Source of the DNA: JAGPCK01 sp964535575
GTDB lineage: Bacteria > Bacteroidota > Bacteroidia > UKL13-3
NCBI GenBank assembly: GCA_964535575.1
Contig: CAZHTC010000005.1
Span: 1 to 64,000, forward strand
Direction of reading: 5' to 3'
DNA: 64,000 bases
Below are positions 25,509 through 34,850 of the stretch, piece by piece. The notes beneath the pieces were generated by a model. That model saw only the letters and a program-made list of their open reading frames with translations, searched no databases and was not told the origin of the DNA. Numbering within the stretch: the stretch's first letter is position 1; every line of letters begins with the position of its first letter. The translations under genes were made by a program, and so were the position numbers.

Positions 25509-27017
25509 ATGTCACAAAATATTGGAAAAGTTTCCCAGGTAATCGGTCCGGTGGTTGACGTTAGCTTCTCAGCTGAGAATGCCGTACTTCCTAAAATTTA
25601 CGATGCCTTATTTATTAATCGCCCCGATGGTACCAAGCTGGTGCTTGAGTGTCAACAGCATTTGGGTGAAAACACCGTTAGAGCCATTTCCATGGACTCT
25701 ACTGATGGATTAGTTAGAGGAATGGATGTTATTGACAGCGGTTCGCCTATTCAAATGCCGGCTACCGATGTTATTAAAGGCCGTTTGTTTAACGTGGTAG
25801 GTGAAACCATTGATGGTTTGCCACAACCAAAGGCTGACAAAGGCCGCTCTATCCACCAGGAAGCTCCGAAGTATGAAGAACTCTCCACTAAATCAGAGCC
25901 TTTATATACAGGGATAAAAGTTATTGACCTGATTGAGCCTTATGCAAAAGGTGGTAAAATCGGATTGTTTGGTGGTGCCGGTGTAGGCAAAACCGTATTA
26001 ATCATGGAGCTTATCAACAATATTGCAAAGGCATACGAAGGTATGTCGGTATTTGCCGGTGTGGGTGAGCGTACCCGAGAAGGAAATGACCTGTTGCGCG
26101 AAATGATTGAATCGGGTGTAATTAAATACGGTAAAGAGTTCGTACATGCCATGGAAGAAGGCAAATGGGACCTTTCCAAAGTAGATATGAAAGAATTGGC
26201 CGATTCACAGGCAACCCTTGTATTCGGACAGATGAACGAACCTCCGGGAGCCCGTGCACGTGTGGCGCTTTCAGGATTGTCAGCCGCGGAATATTTCCGT
26301 GACGGAGATGAAAAATCAGGTGGTCGCGATATTCTTTTCTTTATTGATAATATTTTCCGTTTTACGCAGGCAGGTTCCGAAGTATCGGCTCTTTTGGGTC
26401 GTATGCCTTCAGCGGTAGGATATCAACCTACTTTGGCTACCGAAATGGGTGCCATGCAAGAGCGTATTACTTCAACCAAGCGTGGGTCTATCACTTCGGT
26501 ACAGGCAGTTTACGTGCCTGCCGATGACTTGACTGACCCTGCTCCGGCTACTACGTTCTCTCACTTGGATGCAACCACGGTATTGAGCCGTAAAATTGCC
26601 GAGTTGGGTATTTACCCTGCGGTAGATCCATTGGATTCTACTTCGCGTATCCTTACCCCGCAAATTGTTGGCGATGCGCATTACAATTGCGCACAGCGCG
26701 TAAAAATGATTTTGCAACGTTACAAAGAACTTCAGGATATCATTGCCATTTTGGGTATGGACGAGTTAAGTGAAGATGATAAACTCACCGTATCGCGTGC
26801 CAGACGTGTACAACGTTTCCTCTCACAGCCATTCCACGTGGCCGAGCAGTTTACCGGATTAAAAGGTGAACTGGTTCCGATTGAAGAAACCATTAAAGGA
26901 TTTAACGCCATTATGGACGGACAATATGATTACCTCCCTGAGGCAGCATTTAACTTAGTAGGTACTATTGAGCAAGCTGTAGCTAAAGGAGAGAAAATGC
27001 TGGCCGAAGCCAAATAA
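25509..27017 (+). CDS. atpD: F1F0 ATP synthase subunit beta
   Basis: 502 residues from ATG 25509 (MSQNIGKVSQVIGPVVDVSF). It is the catalytic subunit of F1. It has the beta-barrel N-domain, Walker A GGAGVGKT (residues 155-162), GERTREGNDL (186-195) and an LFFIDNIFRF Walker B region. A 16-residue upstream extension to ATG 25461 is rejected because that ATG lies inside the -7 box. Only atpC follows; the rest of the complex is encoded elsewhere, as is usual in Bacteroidota. Confidence 0.98.
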   Translation: MSQNIGKVSQVIGPVVDVSFSAENAVLPKIYDALFINRPDGTKLVLECQQHLGENTVRAISMDSTDGLVRGMDVIDSGSPIQMPATDVIKGRLFNVVGETIDGLPQPKADKGRSIHQEAPKYEELSTKSEPLYTGIKVIDLIEPYAKGGKIGLFGGAGVGKTVLIMELINNIAKAYEGMSVFAGVGERTREGNDLLREMIESGVIKYGKEFVHAMEEGKWDLSKVDMKELADSQATLVFGQMNEPPGARARVALSGLSAAEYFRDGDEKSGGRDILFFIDNIFRFTQAGSEVSALLGRMPSAVGYQPTLATEMGAMQERITSTKRGSITSVQAVYVPADDLTDPAPATTFSHLDATTVLSRKIAELGIYPAVDPLDSTSRILTPQIVGDAHYNCAQRVKMILQRYKELQDIIAILGMDELSEDDKLTVSRARRVQRFLSQPFHVAEQFTGLKGELVPIEETIKGFNAIMDGQYDYLPEAAFNLVGTIEQAVAKGEKMLAEAK

Positions 27018-27029
27018 ACTGAAATACAC

Positions 27030-27260
27030 ATGCAGGTAGATATTCTTACCCCCGATAAAGTGTTGTTTTCCGGAGAAGCCACTTCGGTAAAACTTCCCGG
27101 AAGCAAAGGACAGTTTGAAGTGCTGAGCCATCACGCTCCGCTTGTTTCAAGTTTAGATGCCGGAAGTGTTCGTGTTAAAACCGACTCGGGCGATCAGAAT
27201 TTTGATATTAAGGGTGGAGTAGTAGAAGTAACTAAAGATAAAGTTGTGGTATTAGCTTAA
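27030..27260 (+). CDS. atpC: F1F0 ATP synthase subunit epsilon (short form)
   Basis: 76 residues, 12 bases after atpD. It matches the N-terminal beta-sandwich of epsilon (MQVDILTPDKVLFSGEATSV, GQFEVLSHHAPLVSSL, IKGGVVEVTKDKVVVLA). The C-terminal helical hairpin that inhibits ATP hydrolysis in E. coli and Bacillus (total ~130-140 residues) is absent. Short epsilon subunits are common in Bacteroidota, so this is not a local truncation. It links the central stalk to the c-ring. Confidence 0.95.
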   Translation: MQVDILTPDKVLFSGEATSVKLPGSKGQFEVLSHHAPLVSSLDAGSVRVKTDSGDQNFDIKGGVVEVTKDKVVVLA

Positions 27261-27280
27261 TCACCAATTGAACGATTAAA

Positions 27281-27312
27281 AAAAGGCGGTTCCGAAAGGA
27301 ACCGCCTTTTTC
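27281..27312 (+). terminator. Terminator after atpDC
   Basis: AAAAAGGCGGTTCC pairs perfectly with GGAACCGCCTTTTT around a GAAA tetraloop and continues into CTTTTT. It is symmetric, so it can also serve the convergent reverse-strand gene ending at 27335. Confidence 0.9.
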
Positions 27313-27334
27313 TTTTTAACTAATTATTGAAAAT

Positions 27335-30300
27335 TTATTGCTTAACAAGTTTCACAGGTGTTTGCACAATCTTGTTTTGAGCCATTACATGAACAAAATA
27401 AATTCCCCCTGGCCATTCGGCAGTATTAATTGTTTTTTGCTCGTTGTTCATCATGGTAAACCGGGTTATACTTCTTCCCATCAAATCAAATACCTCCACA
27501 GTACAAGGAGTTTTCCCAAATGACTGAAGGGTTAAACTCATGGTGACGTTTTTATCAAACGGATTGGGCGAAACCGAAACGGTATTGATAGCAGTAGTTG
27601 ACTTTTGAATGGGTTTACTGGTGTTAAGTGCCGTTTGGGATTGCAGGTGTTTGAGGCTATCAAATTTGCTCATAAAAGGTTCAAATTGGTTGTTGTATCC
27701 CTTGCGGAGCGGGGTTGAACCCATGGTAACCCGACCGCATCCTTCCATAGCAACTGGCTCAATACCCGGCTCAAATGCATTGTTTGTGCCCAAATATCCG
27801 TAAAGACTACTTGTTTCATTTTTCAGCTTTGGTGCGCCAATGTAATCATCAAACCGCCAGTTAGCGATTAATTCTCCAGGAGGGTCATTTAATCTAGAAG
27901 CGTTACGCATAGTTGGAGTAACACCCATATATCCCAAATTTCCATATACCGAGTTGCAAGTGGTTTGATTCTGTATTTCATCTTCGGTTACATTCCACAT
28001 GCGTATTTCATCCAGCAAACCGTTAAAATCATATAAAGTATTACTGCTACCGGGCAATTTGCCAACGGTCCAGTCATGATTAGCTAGCCAGTTTACAAAC
28101 ATTGGGGTTACATTATTGCATACGTATGTAGTACTTCCAGGAGTGCCTAAGCTGGTATTGGGGTACATGCTTATAATTAACTCAAAATCGTTGGATGAGG
28201 TTTGTTGTATCTCACAGGAGAAAACGCCATCGAATTTACATGAATTCGAACTGCAATTGGGTATATAGGGTATCTGATATTCCAGTGTTCTGGCGGACCC
28301 TGAATTATCATACACTTTAAATTCAAGGTTACCATCCCGGTTGTAGTACACTTCTACTCCTTCGTTTTTTGAGGTACCTGTATTATACCCACTGTTGTGG
28401 AACAAATAAGGGGTGTAATATACCCGTTGATTTTGGGGGGTACCAGCCTGATCATAATTGGCATCTCTTTGGTCATTGATTGTTTTGATATCTGCAGCCG
28501 GACAAGCTGCAAATTCAAGTTTAAAACTGTTATATGGCTGACAGGTTCTTGGATTGGTAAAATCAGTTTTGGGTAAAGTAATTTGATCTTGATTTCCGTC
28601 AAAGAAGAAGGCGTGCTCCGATCTTCTGGAGCATACGCCAAAAGTGGTGACGGCAAGGTAGTAGGGGTCGTTGACATCGTATCCGTTTGTAGAACCCATC
28701 ATAGCGTGGTTTGCATTTGAAGTATTATCATATACTGTTTGTGTATAAAAAAAATCTTGAGGAAAAATTTCTGGTGAACCCATTTCCCATTGGCCAACTA
28801 AACCATTCATTTCTCCTGAGATGTACGCTCCACAACCATTACCAGAAGGTAATTCGCTGCTGCTTACCTCCCTGTTCCAAATTCTAACATAATCAATATC
28901 TCCATGGTAGGCTGTGGTAGTATTGGAGGTGTATTTTAATTCATCGTCATCTCCAATATATATATTATAATCAAAAGTGTTGTTATTCAAAACGCTTTGA
29001 GGTATGGTGCCGCGTGTATATGAGTGGGTGTAAACTGTACCCAATATATTTATATAGTCTGTTCCATTAACGTTGGTTACAGTAATTGTTACTAAAGAGG
29101 TGTGGTTGGTATTGCTAGTTACTCTACCGTATATATCTGATTCATAAAAAAGTTTGTTATTTGCATCCTTACCAATTTTCCATCCACAAATTTTGGCGTT
29201 GTTATTTTGGGGATCCCTTGCATGCATGGCGAAAAAAACTTGTTCCCTGTTATTAGTACCAGAAGTTGCAATAATGCTAATTGTAAAGTTTTTGTCAAGC
29301 ATTAATTCACGCAACGGATTAATAGTTGAACCGCTATTTGAGGTGGTCACCTGCATATAATCATTATTTCCGTCAAAATATTTCCCCGGGTTCAGTAGGT
29401 AATCATTTTCTTCAAATGTGTTTAGGTATAAAATATACGAATAGTCAAACCATTTGTGCCCCAGTAAATTTAATTTATTAAACCTAGCTGGGTTGGCTGT
29501 AACGGCCGCATTGTAGTCGCTAACAAATTCTGCGTGGGCTAGATTGTAACAGGTCATATCTGGAGTACCGTTTGAATTCCAGTTAGCGTGATTGTAAAGC
29601 CAGTGTGTACCATAAGCTGGCATAGCATTATATAAAATTACCACATCAAAAGGATTGAGTGCACCATTGGTTGTTAGTGCAGCCTGAATATTGTCTAATT
29701 CCATTTCATAATAGGCGAAAAAATCATCTGGGGTGCGGTTTATAACGTAAGTAGCAAGTAAAATGCGGTCAACATTCGCAACCATTACCTGATATTGGCT
29801 TGGATTCGCTCCTCTGCCTAAGTATAGTTCTACTTCTAAGGCATGTGGATTGTAAACAGCGGGCTGTGTCTTTAAATCGGTTATAAACTTACCTGCGTTA
29901 GTAGAGAAAGGAAAAGATGTGTTAGGATGCCAGAACTCAGATTCAACCGAAATACCGTCAATTTTAGCAGAACTGTATAAGCTATTAAAGTTGTTCACGA
30001 GGGTCAGTTCGTTCAACAAGTTAGTGTATGATTCTTGTACCACAGCAATTACCTTGATATGGTTCAGGTGTGCGCTATTTATAAAGGATGAAAGCCTAGC
30101 TTGAAGGGTGCTACTTGACAATATGTTTGTACCCATATTATTGGGGTGGAAGTTATAGGCAAGTCCGTAAAGGGTAATGTGATCTATACTATTATTGTTG
30201 CAATAATTGATTAGGTCATTCTCGGCTGGGGCAGCTCCCAAAATGGATGGGAAATTGTCAATGTACATACCCCGGTAGGCAACGGCAGGGCGCAATAGAA

Positions 30301-30364
30301 ATAACAGCAATAGAAAAAGGAGGGATCTTTTTTCTAAGTAGAAGGGTAATTTGATGTGTTTCAT
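27335..30364 (-). CDS. T9SS-secreted protein with LamG domains
   Basis: 1009 residues from ATG 30364 (MKHIKLPFYLEKRSLLF...RPAVA, a signal peptide). An in-frame ATG at 30415 would put 17 charged residues before the signal and is less likely. Residues ~30-330 resemble a TIM-barrel-like domain (YRGMYIDNFPSILG, HIKVIAVVQE, DGISVESEFWHP), possibly glycosidase-related; no catalytic pair is certain. Two LamG/concanavalin-like regions follow (HGDIDYVRIWNREVSSSEL; FNGLLDEIRMWNVTEDEI). The end is a T9SS sorting domain (SVSPNPFDKNVTMSL...TPVKLVKQ). Probably a surface or secreted carbohydrate-active or adhesive protein. Confidence 0.9.
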   Translation of the reverse strand: MKHIKLPFYLEKRSLLFLLLLFLLRPAVAYRGMYIDNFPSILGAAPAENDLINYCNNNSIDHITLYGLAYNFHPNNMGTNILSSSTLQARLSSFINSAHLNHIKVIAVVQESYTNLLNELTLVNNFNSLYSSAKIDGISVESEFWHPNTSFPFSTNAGKFITDLKTQPAVYNPHALEVELYLGRGANPSQYQVMVANVDRILLATYVINRTPDDFFAYYEMELDNIQAALTTNGALNPFDVVILYNAMPAYGTHWLYNHANWNSNGTPDMTCYNLAHAEFVSDYNAAVTANPARFNKLNLLGHKWFDYSYILYLNTFEENDYLLNPGKYFDGNNDYMQVTTSNSGSTINPLRELMLDKNFTISIIATSGTNNREQVFFAMHARDPQNNNAKICGWKIGKDANNKLFYESDIYGRVTSNTNHTSLVTITVTNVNGTDYINILGTVYTHSYTRGTIPQSVLNNNTFDYNIYIGDDDELKYTSNTTTAYHGDIDYVRIWNREVSSSELPSGNGCGAYISGEMNGLVGQWEMGSPEIFPQDFFYTQTVYDNTSNANHAMMGSTNGYDVNDPYYLAVTTFGVCSRRSEHAFFFDGNQDQITLPKTDFTNPRTCQPYNSFKLEFAACPAADIKTINDQRDANYDQAGTPQNQRVYYTPYLFHNSGYNTGTSKNEGVEVYYNRDGNLEFKVYDNSGSARTLEYQIPYIPNCSSNSCKFDGVFSCEIQQTSSNDFELIISMYPNTSLGTPGSTTYVCNNVTPMFVNWLANHDWTVGKLPGSSNTLYDFNGLLDEIRMWNVTEDEIQNQTTCNSVYGNLGYMGVTPTMRNASRLNDPPGELIANWRFDDYIGAPKLKNETSSLYGYLGTNNAFEPGIEPVAMEGCGRVTMGSTPLRKGYNNQFEPFMSKFDSLKHLQSQTALNTSKPIQKSTTAINTVSVSPNPFDKNVTMSLTLQSFGKTPCTVEVFDLMGRSITRFTMMNNEQKTINTAEWPGGIYFVHVMAQNKIVQTPVKLVKQ

Positions 30365-30468
30365 TGTTTTTGTTTTAATTGTTAAATAGTGTTTGATATA
30401 GGAACAAATAGGCATTTAGCGAATTTTTAAATAGGTAAAGTGCTACATCTGGGGCTTATCATTTTTTG

Positions 30469-30993
30469 TTATTCATTTCCTCTTATCCATTTTACCATAT
30501 GCGGAAACGGTTGGGTGTTTTTAGCTTCGGCATTTTTTGCATCGTAACACATTCCGGTCCATTGCAAGGTGGCTACACCAATATAATTGCCCCTTTCATA
30601 TTCTTCAATCAGCCAGTCTGAGGCGCCTTTGTAGCCATCTTCATGAAAAACACATTGAATGGGAAGGCCAAGCTTTGATAAGGCCGCATACGACCAGCAA
30701 ATGGCCATTATTTCTTCGCCCAATGCTTTTTGCGCATCGGCAGGTTGCCCTACATTTCCATAACTCAATTTCCGTTCTTCGGGAGTCATTACGGCAATAT
30801 GCCCGGCTTCATGCAATATATCTCCGGGGTATTTTAGTTTGCTTTCGTCTATTACCAATTCTCCGTGTTTTATTAAAATACCCGGCAAAAAGGTCTCTTC
30901 ATTCACAGGTCCTTTATGAACCTTAATTCCTATTTCCTGTAAAAAATTACAAATGGTTTCCGTAGGGTTTGACGATATGGGTTTACTATTCAT
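30469..30993 (-). CDS. HEAGH-containing protein of unknown function
   Basis: 174 residues, no signal peptide. It has a HExxH zinc-peptidase-like motif, HEAGH at residues 61-65 (PGDILHEAGHIAV), and acidic residues ~28 further on (GEEIMAICW) that could be a third ligand; this pattern is seen in small metallopeptidases. Activity is inferred only. A paralogue at 36685-37215 shares PGDIL, the MCW(A/S)(W/Y)AAL-like region, the GYKG motif and PFPxMxKW end, but has lost the motif. It lies 3 bases after the membrane-protein gene, almost certainly in one operon. Confidence 0.75.
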   Translation of the reverse strand: MNSKPISSNPTETICNFLQEIGIKVHKGPVNEETFLPGILIKHGELVIDESKLKYPGDILHEAGHIAVMTPEERKLSYGNVGQPADAQKALGEEIMAICWSYAALSKLGLPIQCVFHEDGYKGASDWLIEEYERGNYIGVATLQWTGMCYDAKNAEAKNTQPFPHMVKWIRGNE

Positions 30994-30996
30994 AAA

Positions 30997-32034
30997 TCAG
31001 GTATTATTTTTTTCTTTTTGGGCGGTGGTTTCGGGTTTAATGCTGTTTCGCAGGTTGGCTACTTTTCCTAATAAATCAAACCAGAAAGGAGCACCCAGAC
31101 ACACGGCAAAAATGGTAATGAGCAGGCCTCCGGTTTTGCGTACCGGATTTTTTTCCAGATCAGCTTTTGCTTCATGGTTCCAGCCAAACGGAATATACAT
31201 GGCCAGTGTGGCGGCTGTGGTATCAACAGCTTGTTTTTGCTGCTGCACGGCATGTATCACCTGCGAAAGGTTTTGGTTAATGGCCCGTAGCGAATCATTC
31301 ACTGCGGGGTTGCTGTCATTCCCTATAATGGACTGTTGCTGTTGTTTAATTTGATTCACCATATTCATATACGAGGTATCGCCTGCTGCCCGGTAAGATG
31401 CTACGGCCAGTGCCTGCCTTCCATCGGGGTTGTTGTACAGGTAATTCATCAGCTCAATGCTGTCAATATTTAGTGCAACCGATGTGATGAGTGCAATAAG
31501 GAACGATGCTGCCTGTGCTTTTCTTTTGTAAGCGCCTCCCACACGTTCCATCATGCTGTCAAACCAATGCTCTACATAGTTTCTGAATTGCTGCAGTTCA
31601 CTTTTTCCGTGTTCGGCTTTGGCGGCAGCCTGTTGACTTTCTGTTATAAAAATTTTAAGTGCGCGCTGAAAATCGGGAGGGAAAATTTGGGTATTGCGAG
31701 TTTCAAAATCTTCAATAGCGGTTTTAATATCCGCTAATGTTTCGGGTACTTTTCCAATTTCCTTGGTTATGGCATCCACAAGAATAAGGGAGAAGTTGGA
31801 AGCCGATAAATAGGAATTGCCTTTCCCTTTTGCCGAAATGCCCTTTAGCATGGTATGATCTAAAAAATGGCCGGCCAGATTCGGGAAATTTTGAGTGATC
31901 CATTGGGTGAGCATGGAGGATCGTAAACTTAGCAATGCCGACAGCCCTTCAAAAATGGCATTGCATACAATACTTAACAGGAAATAAATAAAAATTAATC
32001 CGGCAATTAGGTCTAAGATGGGTAGTGAAGTCAT
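30997..32034 (-). CDS. Membrane protein of unknown function, 345 residues
   Basis: An N-terminal membrane segment (LDLIAGLIFIYFLLSIVCNAIF), then a long soluble helical region with WFDSMMERVGGAYKRKAQ and a second membrane segment (ASFLIALITSVALNIDSI). A Gln-rich coiled-coil-like stretch (MVNQIKQQQQSI...AVQQQKQ) is followed by a last membrane segment (LLITIFAVCLGAPFWFDLLG). The FDxxMxRVxGxYKR and PFWFDLL motifs are of a widespread uncharacterised bacterial membrane family. It precedes the HEAGH protein by 3 bases; a joint role is likely but unknown. Confidence 0.8.
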   Translation of the reverse strand: MTSLPILDLIAGLIFIYFLLSIVCNAIFEGLSALLSLRSSMLTQWITQNFPNLAGHFLDHTMLKGISAKGKGNSYLSASNFSLILVDAITKEIGKVPETLADIKTAIEDFETRNTQIFPPDFQRALKIFITESQQAAAKAEHGKSELQQFRNYVEHWFDSMMERVGGAYKRKAQAASFLIALITSVALNIDSIELMNYLYNNPDGRQALAVASYRAAGDTSYMNMVNQIKQQQQSIIGNDSNPAVNDSLRAINQNLSQVIHAVQQQKQAVDTTAATLAMYIPFGWNHEAKADLEKNPVRKTGGLLITIFAVCLGAPFWFDLLGKVANLRNSIKPETTAQKEKNNT

Positions 32035-32089
32035 AAGGTTCTTTTTTGTAAATGTAAGAACTTATTTTAAAACCAAAAAATATAAAAGT

Positions 32090-32360
32090 GAGAGAGGCGA
32101 AAGACGTTTCAATCACCATTCCCGTCACTGCGCGTGTCCCGACCCTTCGGGAATCCCGTATTAACGGGAGAAGCAGTCTCCATGTGTTGAGCAGAGTGCT
32201 AACATTTGAGGGGATTGTTTCGCCTGAGTACAGGCTCACAATGACGATTCATTTGAGGAGATTAGCTTCCCCTCAATGGCGGGACGAGCGCTGAGATAAA
32301 TGTTAATTTAACCTGAGTACAGGTCGCCCCGAATAAGTCGGGACAAGCGCAATGACGCAG
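32090..32360. repeat. Intergenic palindromic repeats (REP-like)
   Basis: The 340-base gap 32035-32376 has no gene. It holds short inverted repeats: TCCCGA/TCGGGA at 32137-32152, TCCCGT/ACGGGA at 32154-32169 and CCCGA/TCGGG at 32328-32342. CCTGAGTACAGG occurs twice (32223-32234 and 32312-32323), and related CAATGACG phrases recur (about 32239 and 32350). This resembles dispersed REP-like intergenic elements, but other genomic copies cannot be seen here. Confidence 0.55.
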
Positions 32361-32376
32361 TGTTTTTAAGAGAGCG

Positions 32377-33782
32377 TTACCTTACAATTAATTTAAAGAT
32401 TTTTGTTTCACCCTCAATTGAAGCTCTGAGAAAGTAGAAACCGGGTTTCGACATAACACTGGGTGCATCTAATGCAGGATTAAACCGATTATAGCCACCA
32501 TGATAGTAGTACACTCTGTCGAAAACCGGATTACCACTGGCATCTAAAATTTCGATATGCGTTTCTCCATCGGTAGGTAAAAAGGTTTTGAGTGTTGAAC
32601 TTGCTGAGAAAGGGTTGCCATGAAACTCAAATGCAGTGTAGCCAACCACTTTGCTTCTTGCCGCAGTTTTAATGGGCGTAAATTCAAAGTAGTGGTTGTA
32701 ATCAACTTGTTTTATCCGGTAATATACATAGTTGTAATCTGCAGCATCAAAGTAGTCATCATAAAAATAGCTGGTAGGTCGGTATTTTGTTCCTCCGCCA
32801 CTCACATTTTGAACGCTTGTCCAGTTGATGGCATCGTAGCTGCGCTGTATTTCAAAATGGCTGCAGTTGGTTTCGGAGGCCGTACCCCATTCCAATCGGG
32901 CACCATAAGGCATAAAACCTACGGTAAAATACACCCATGTAACCGGCAAAGGGCTGCATCCCGAGGGCGGAAGGGTTTGAGCCGTGGCATCGTTGGTAGT
33001 CCAGTTACTCGTGGTATTAATAGCGGTGCGCATGGCGGTGATGGCCGCACCACTGGTATTGCTGCTGGCACTGGTGCAGTTGTACACGCCATTGTCCACT
33101 TCATTGCTGCTGCCATCTAATAATACCAGGCAAGTGGTACCATTAGTAAGGCAGGACGGCTTGTTGGAGTTGGAGGCGCTCTGGCAAATATCTACCGAAA
33201 TGTTAGACATGCAGGAATCCCATCTGGTGGTGGTGAAGGTGCAGCCCGCTGCGGAGGCTTTGTTGGCATGAATGGCCGTGAGCATGGTGCGGAGGGCCCG
33301 TTTGTTGTGTTGGTACCTGATGCCCCATTCTGCGTGGCAAAAATCTGGTCGCCACCGGTTGACAAGTTAAGTACAGTTCCTGAAGCCGAACCGTTGGAGC
33401 AGGTAAATGTAGTGGAGGTTCCTGCCCCTACAATTTTTACATGGGTGCCATAACTTAAGGAACTTCCTGAGGTCCATACAAAATGGCTGCCCGATTCGGG
33501 GAATGATGCATTATCGGCAGTGGTGCAGAAGTTGTCGGCACCGCAACTTCCGTTTTTCCAGCCACGGTCGGTGAAATAAATAGTGGTGCCACTGGTAATG
33601 CCTGTACTTTTAAGAATAACAAAACAAAATTCGTCATAATTTGCAGCCGGTTCGCTGTTATAACCGGTAAAGGCAATATCCCCCAGCGCAAGGTTGGTTC
33701 CTTGTGCGCGTGTATTACCGGCCATCAAAAAAAGGGTGATTAGGAGACCGGATTTGAACAGGGTATGTTTAATCAATTTCAT
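32377..33782 (-). pseudogene. Frameshifted T9SS-secreted protein
   Basis: Two overlapping reading frames make one protein if a single base is added near 33298-33305. The 5' part starts at ATG 33782 with signal peptide MKLIKHTLFKSGLLITLFLMA...TRAQ, then GDIAFTGYNSEPAANYDEFCFV and YFTDRGWKNGSCG, a domain seen in Bacteroidota secreted proteins. After ...NGASGTNTTN the frame must shift to continue as ALRTMLTAIHANKASAAGC, then an FN3-like LPVTWVYFTVGFM...SHFEIQRS region and a sorting-like tail (FEFHGNPFSAS...KLIVR, with HGNP for YPNP). The break lies at a GGGCCC/AAAC run. It may be true inactivation, a sequencing error or, less likely, programmed frameshifting. Confidence 0.8.
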
Positions 33783-33840
33783 AAGGAGGTATTTGGTGTA
33801 TGATTGCAAATTTACTAATTTAAACATATAGGGCAAGTAA

Positions 33841-34767
33841 TTAATTGATTGGGTCAAAAATAAGCCCCGGTTGCAGGCCGGTATGCCCCATGCGGGGGGT
33901 ACTTATAAATTCATTGTTCAGCAGGCAGGTGTCTAACCTCAGTTGTTGGTTTTTGCCGCAGGCTACCTGCAGGCCGTTTTCATTATCGGCAGTTATTATT
34001 TCACCGGGCACATATTTTTTTGTACAGGGCAAAATGGTTGAGCTGTTAATTACCCGAACAGGAAATTGGTTTAATGTGGTAAGGGCTCCTCTGTTCCAGG
34101 GGTTACAGGCCCTTATCAGTGCCATAATTTCTTCGGCACTTTTTGTCCAGTCAATCATCACATCTTTTAGTTGCGGTTTGGGGTAATAGCAGGCTTCAGT
34201 TTCCTGTTGTGCAGTGGGTGGAGTGCCTTGCTGCAGCCGGTGCAATACCTCAGTTACCATTTGGGGTGCGGCCATAGCCAAGAAATTGCTGTGCATTCCA
34301 TAGGTATCTTCCGGATTAATTGGTACTTCTTTGCGCACATATATGGGGCCTTTATCAAACGCTGCAGTCATCACGTGCGCTGTAATGCCTCCTTTTTTTT
34401 CCCGGTTTTTCAATTGCCAGAAAATGGCATCGCTTCCGCGATATTGAGGCAGCAAACCAAAATGGAAATTGATGAACCCGAATTTGGGTTTTCGTAACAG
34501 ATTTTCGGGTATGCGGTACGGAAATGTAAAAACCAATACCGCATCAGCTTTGCAGCTGCTTATCCATTCGTCCATTTCTACTTTTAGCTGTTGGTTAGTA
34601 AATGTGCGAAATGGGATGTTTAAGTGAGTGCATACATACGCAATTTCTTCTGTTTCTTCATGCATTTTTTCGGGGCATGCACAGGCCATTAATTGTCCGC
34701 TTGCAGCCAGGTGTTGAATAGCAGGCGAGCCAAGTCGGCTATTACATAAAATGGCAACCTTGAGCAT
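33841..34767 (-). CDS. Formyltransferase-like protein (Fmt/PurN fold)
   Basis: 308 residues. The N-terminal domain resembles 10-formyl-THF-dependent formyltransferases: start MLKVAILCNSRLGSPAIQHL, then FGFINFHFGLLPQYRGSDAIFW (the catalytic Asn and His of the family, in NFHFGLLPQYRG) and GGITAHVMTAAFDKGPIYV (the catalytic Asp). The C-terminal part has some Fmt-like character (IRACNPWNRGA). Its divergence suggests it is not the housekeeping fMet enzyme but formylates an amino group on another substrate, as sugar and peptide formyltransferases do. It lies just after the collar genes, behind a terminator-like hairpin. Confidence 0.82.
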   Translation of the reverse strand: MLKVAILCNSRLGSPAIQHLAASGQLMACACPEKMHEETEEIAYVCTHLNIPFRTFTNQQLKVEMDEWISSCKADAVLVFTFPYRIPENLLRKPKFGFINFHFGLLPQYRGSDAIFWQLKNREKKGGITAHVMTAAFDKGPIYVRKEVPINPEDTYGMHSNFLAMAAPQMVTEVLHRLQQGTPPTAQQETEACYYPKPQLKDVMIDWTKSAEEIMALIRACNPWNRGALTTLNQFPVRVINSSTILPCTKKYVPGEIITADNENGLQVACGKNQQLRLDTCLLNNEFISTPRMGHTGLQPGLIFDPIN

Positions 34768-34780
34768 GAAGGAGAAGAAG

Positions 34781-34836
34781 AAAAAAAGTGTAGCATTACT
34801 TTAAATGCGAGCTATTAGTAATGCCACACTTTTTTG
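34781..34836 (-). terminator. Hairpin after the tail-collar operon
   Basis: A 19-bp stem with one mismatch, AAAAAAGTGTAGCATTACT against AGTAATGCCACACTTTTTT, with a 16-nt loop. It lies between the last collar gene (ends 34851) and the formyltransferase start (34767). T-runs occur on both strands. Confidence 0.8.
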
Positions 34837-34850
34837 TGTTAATTGGTTAT

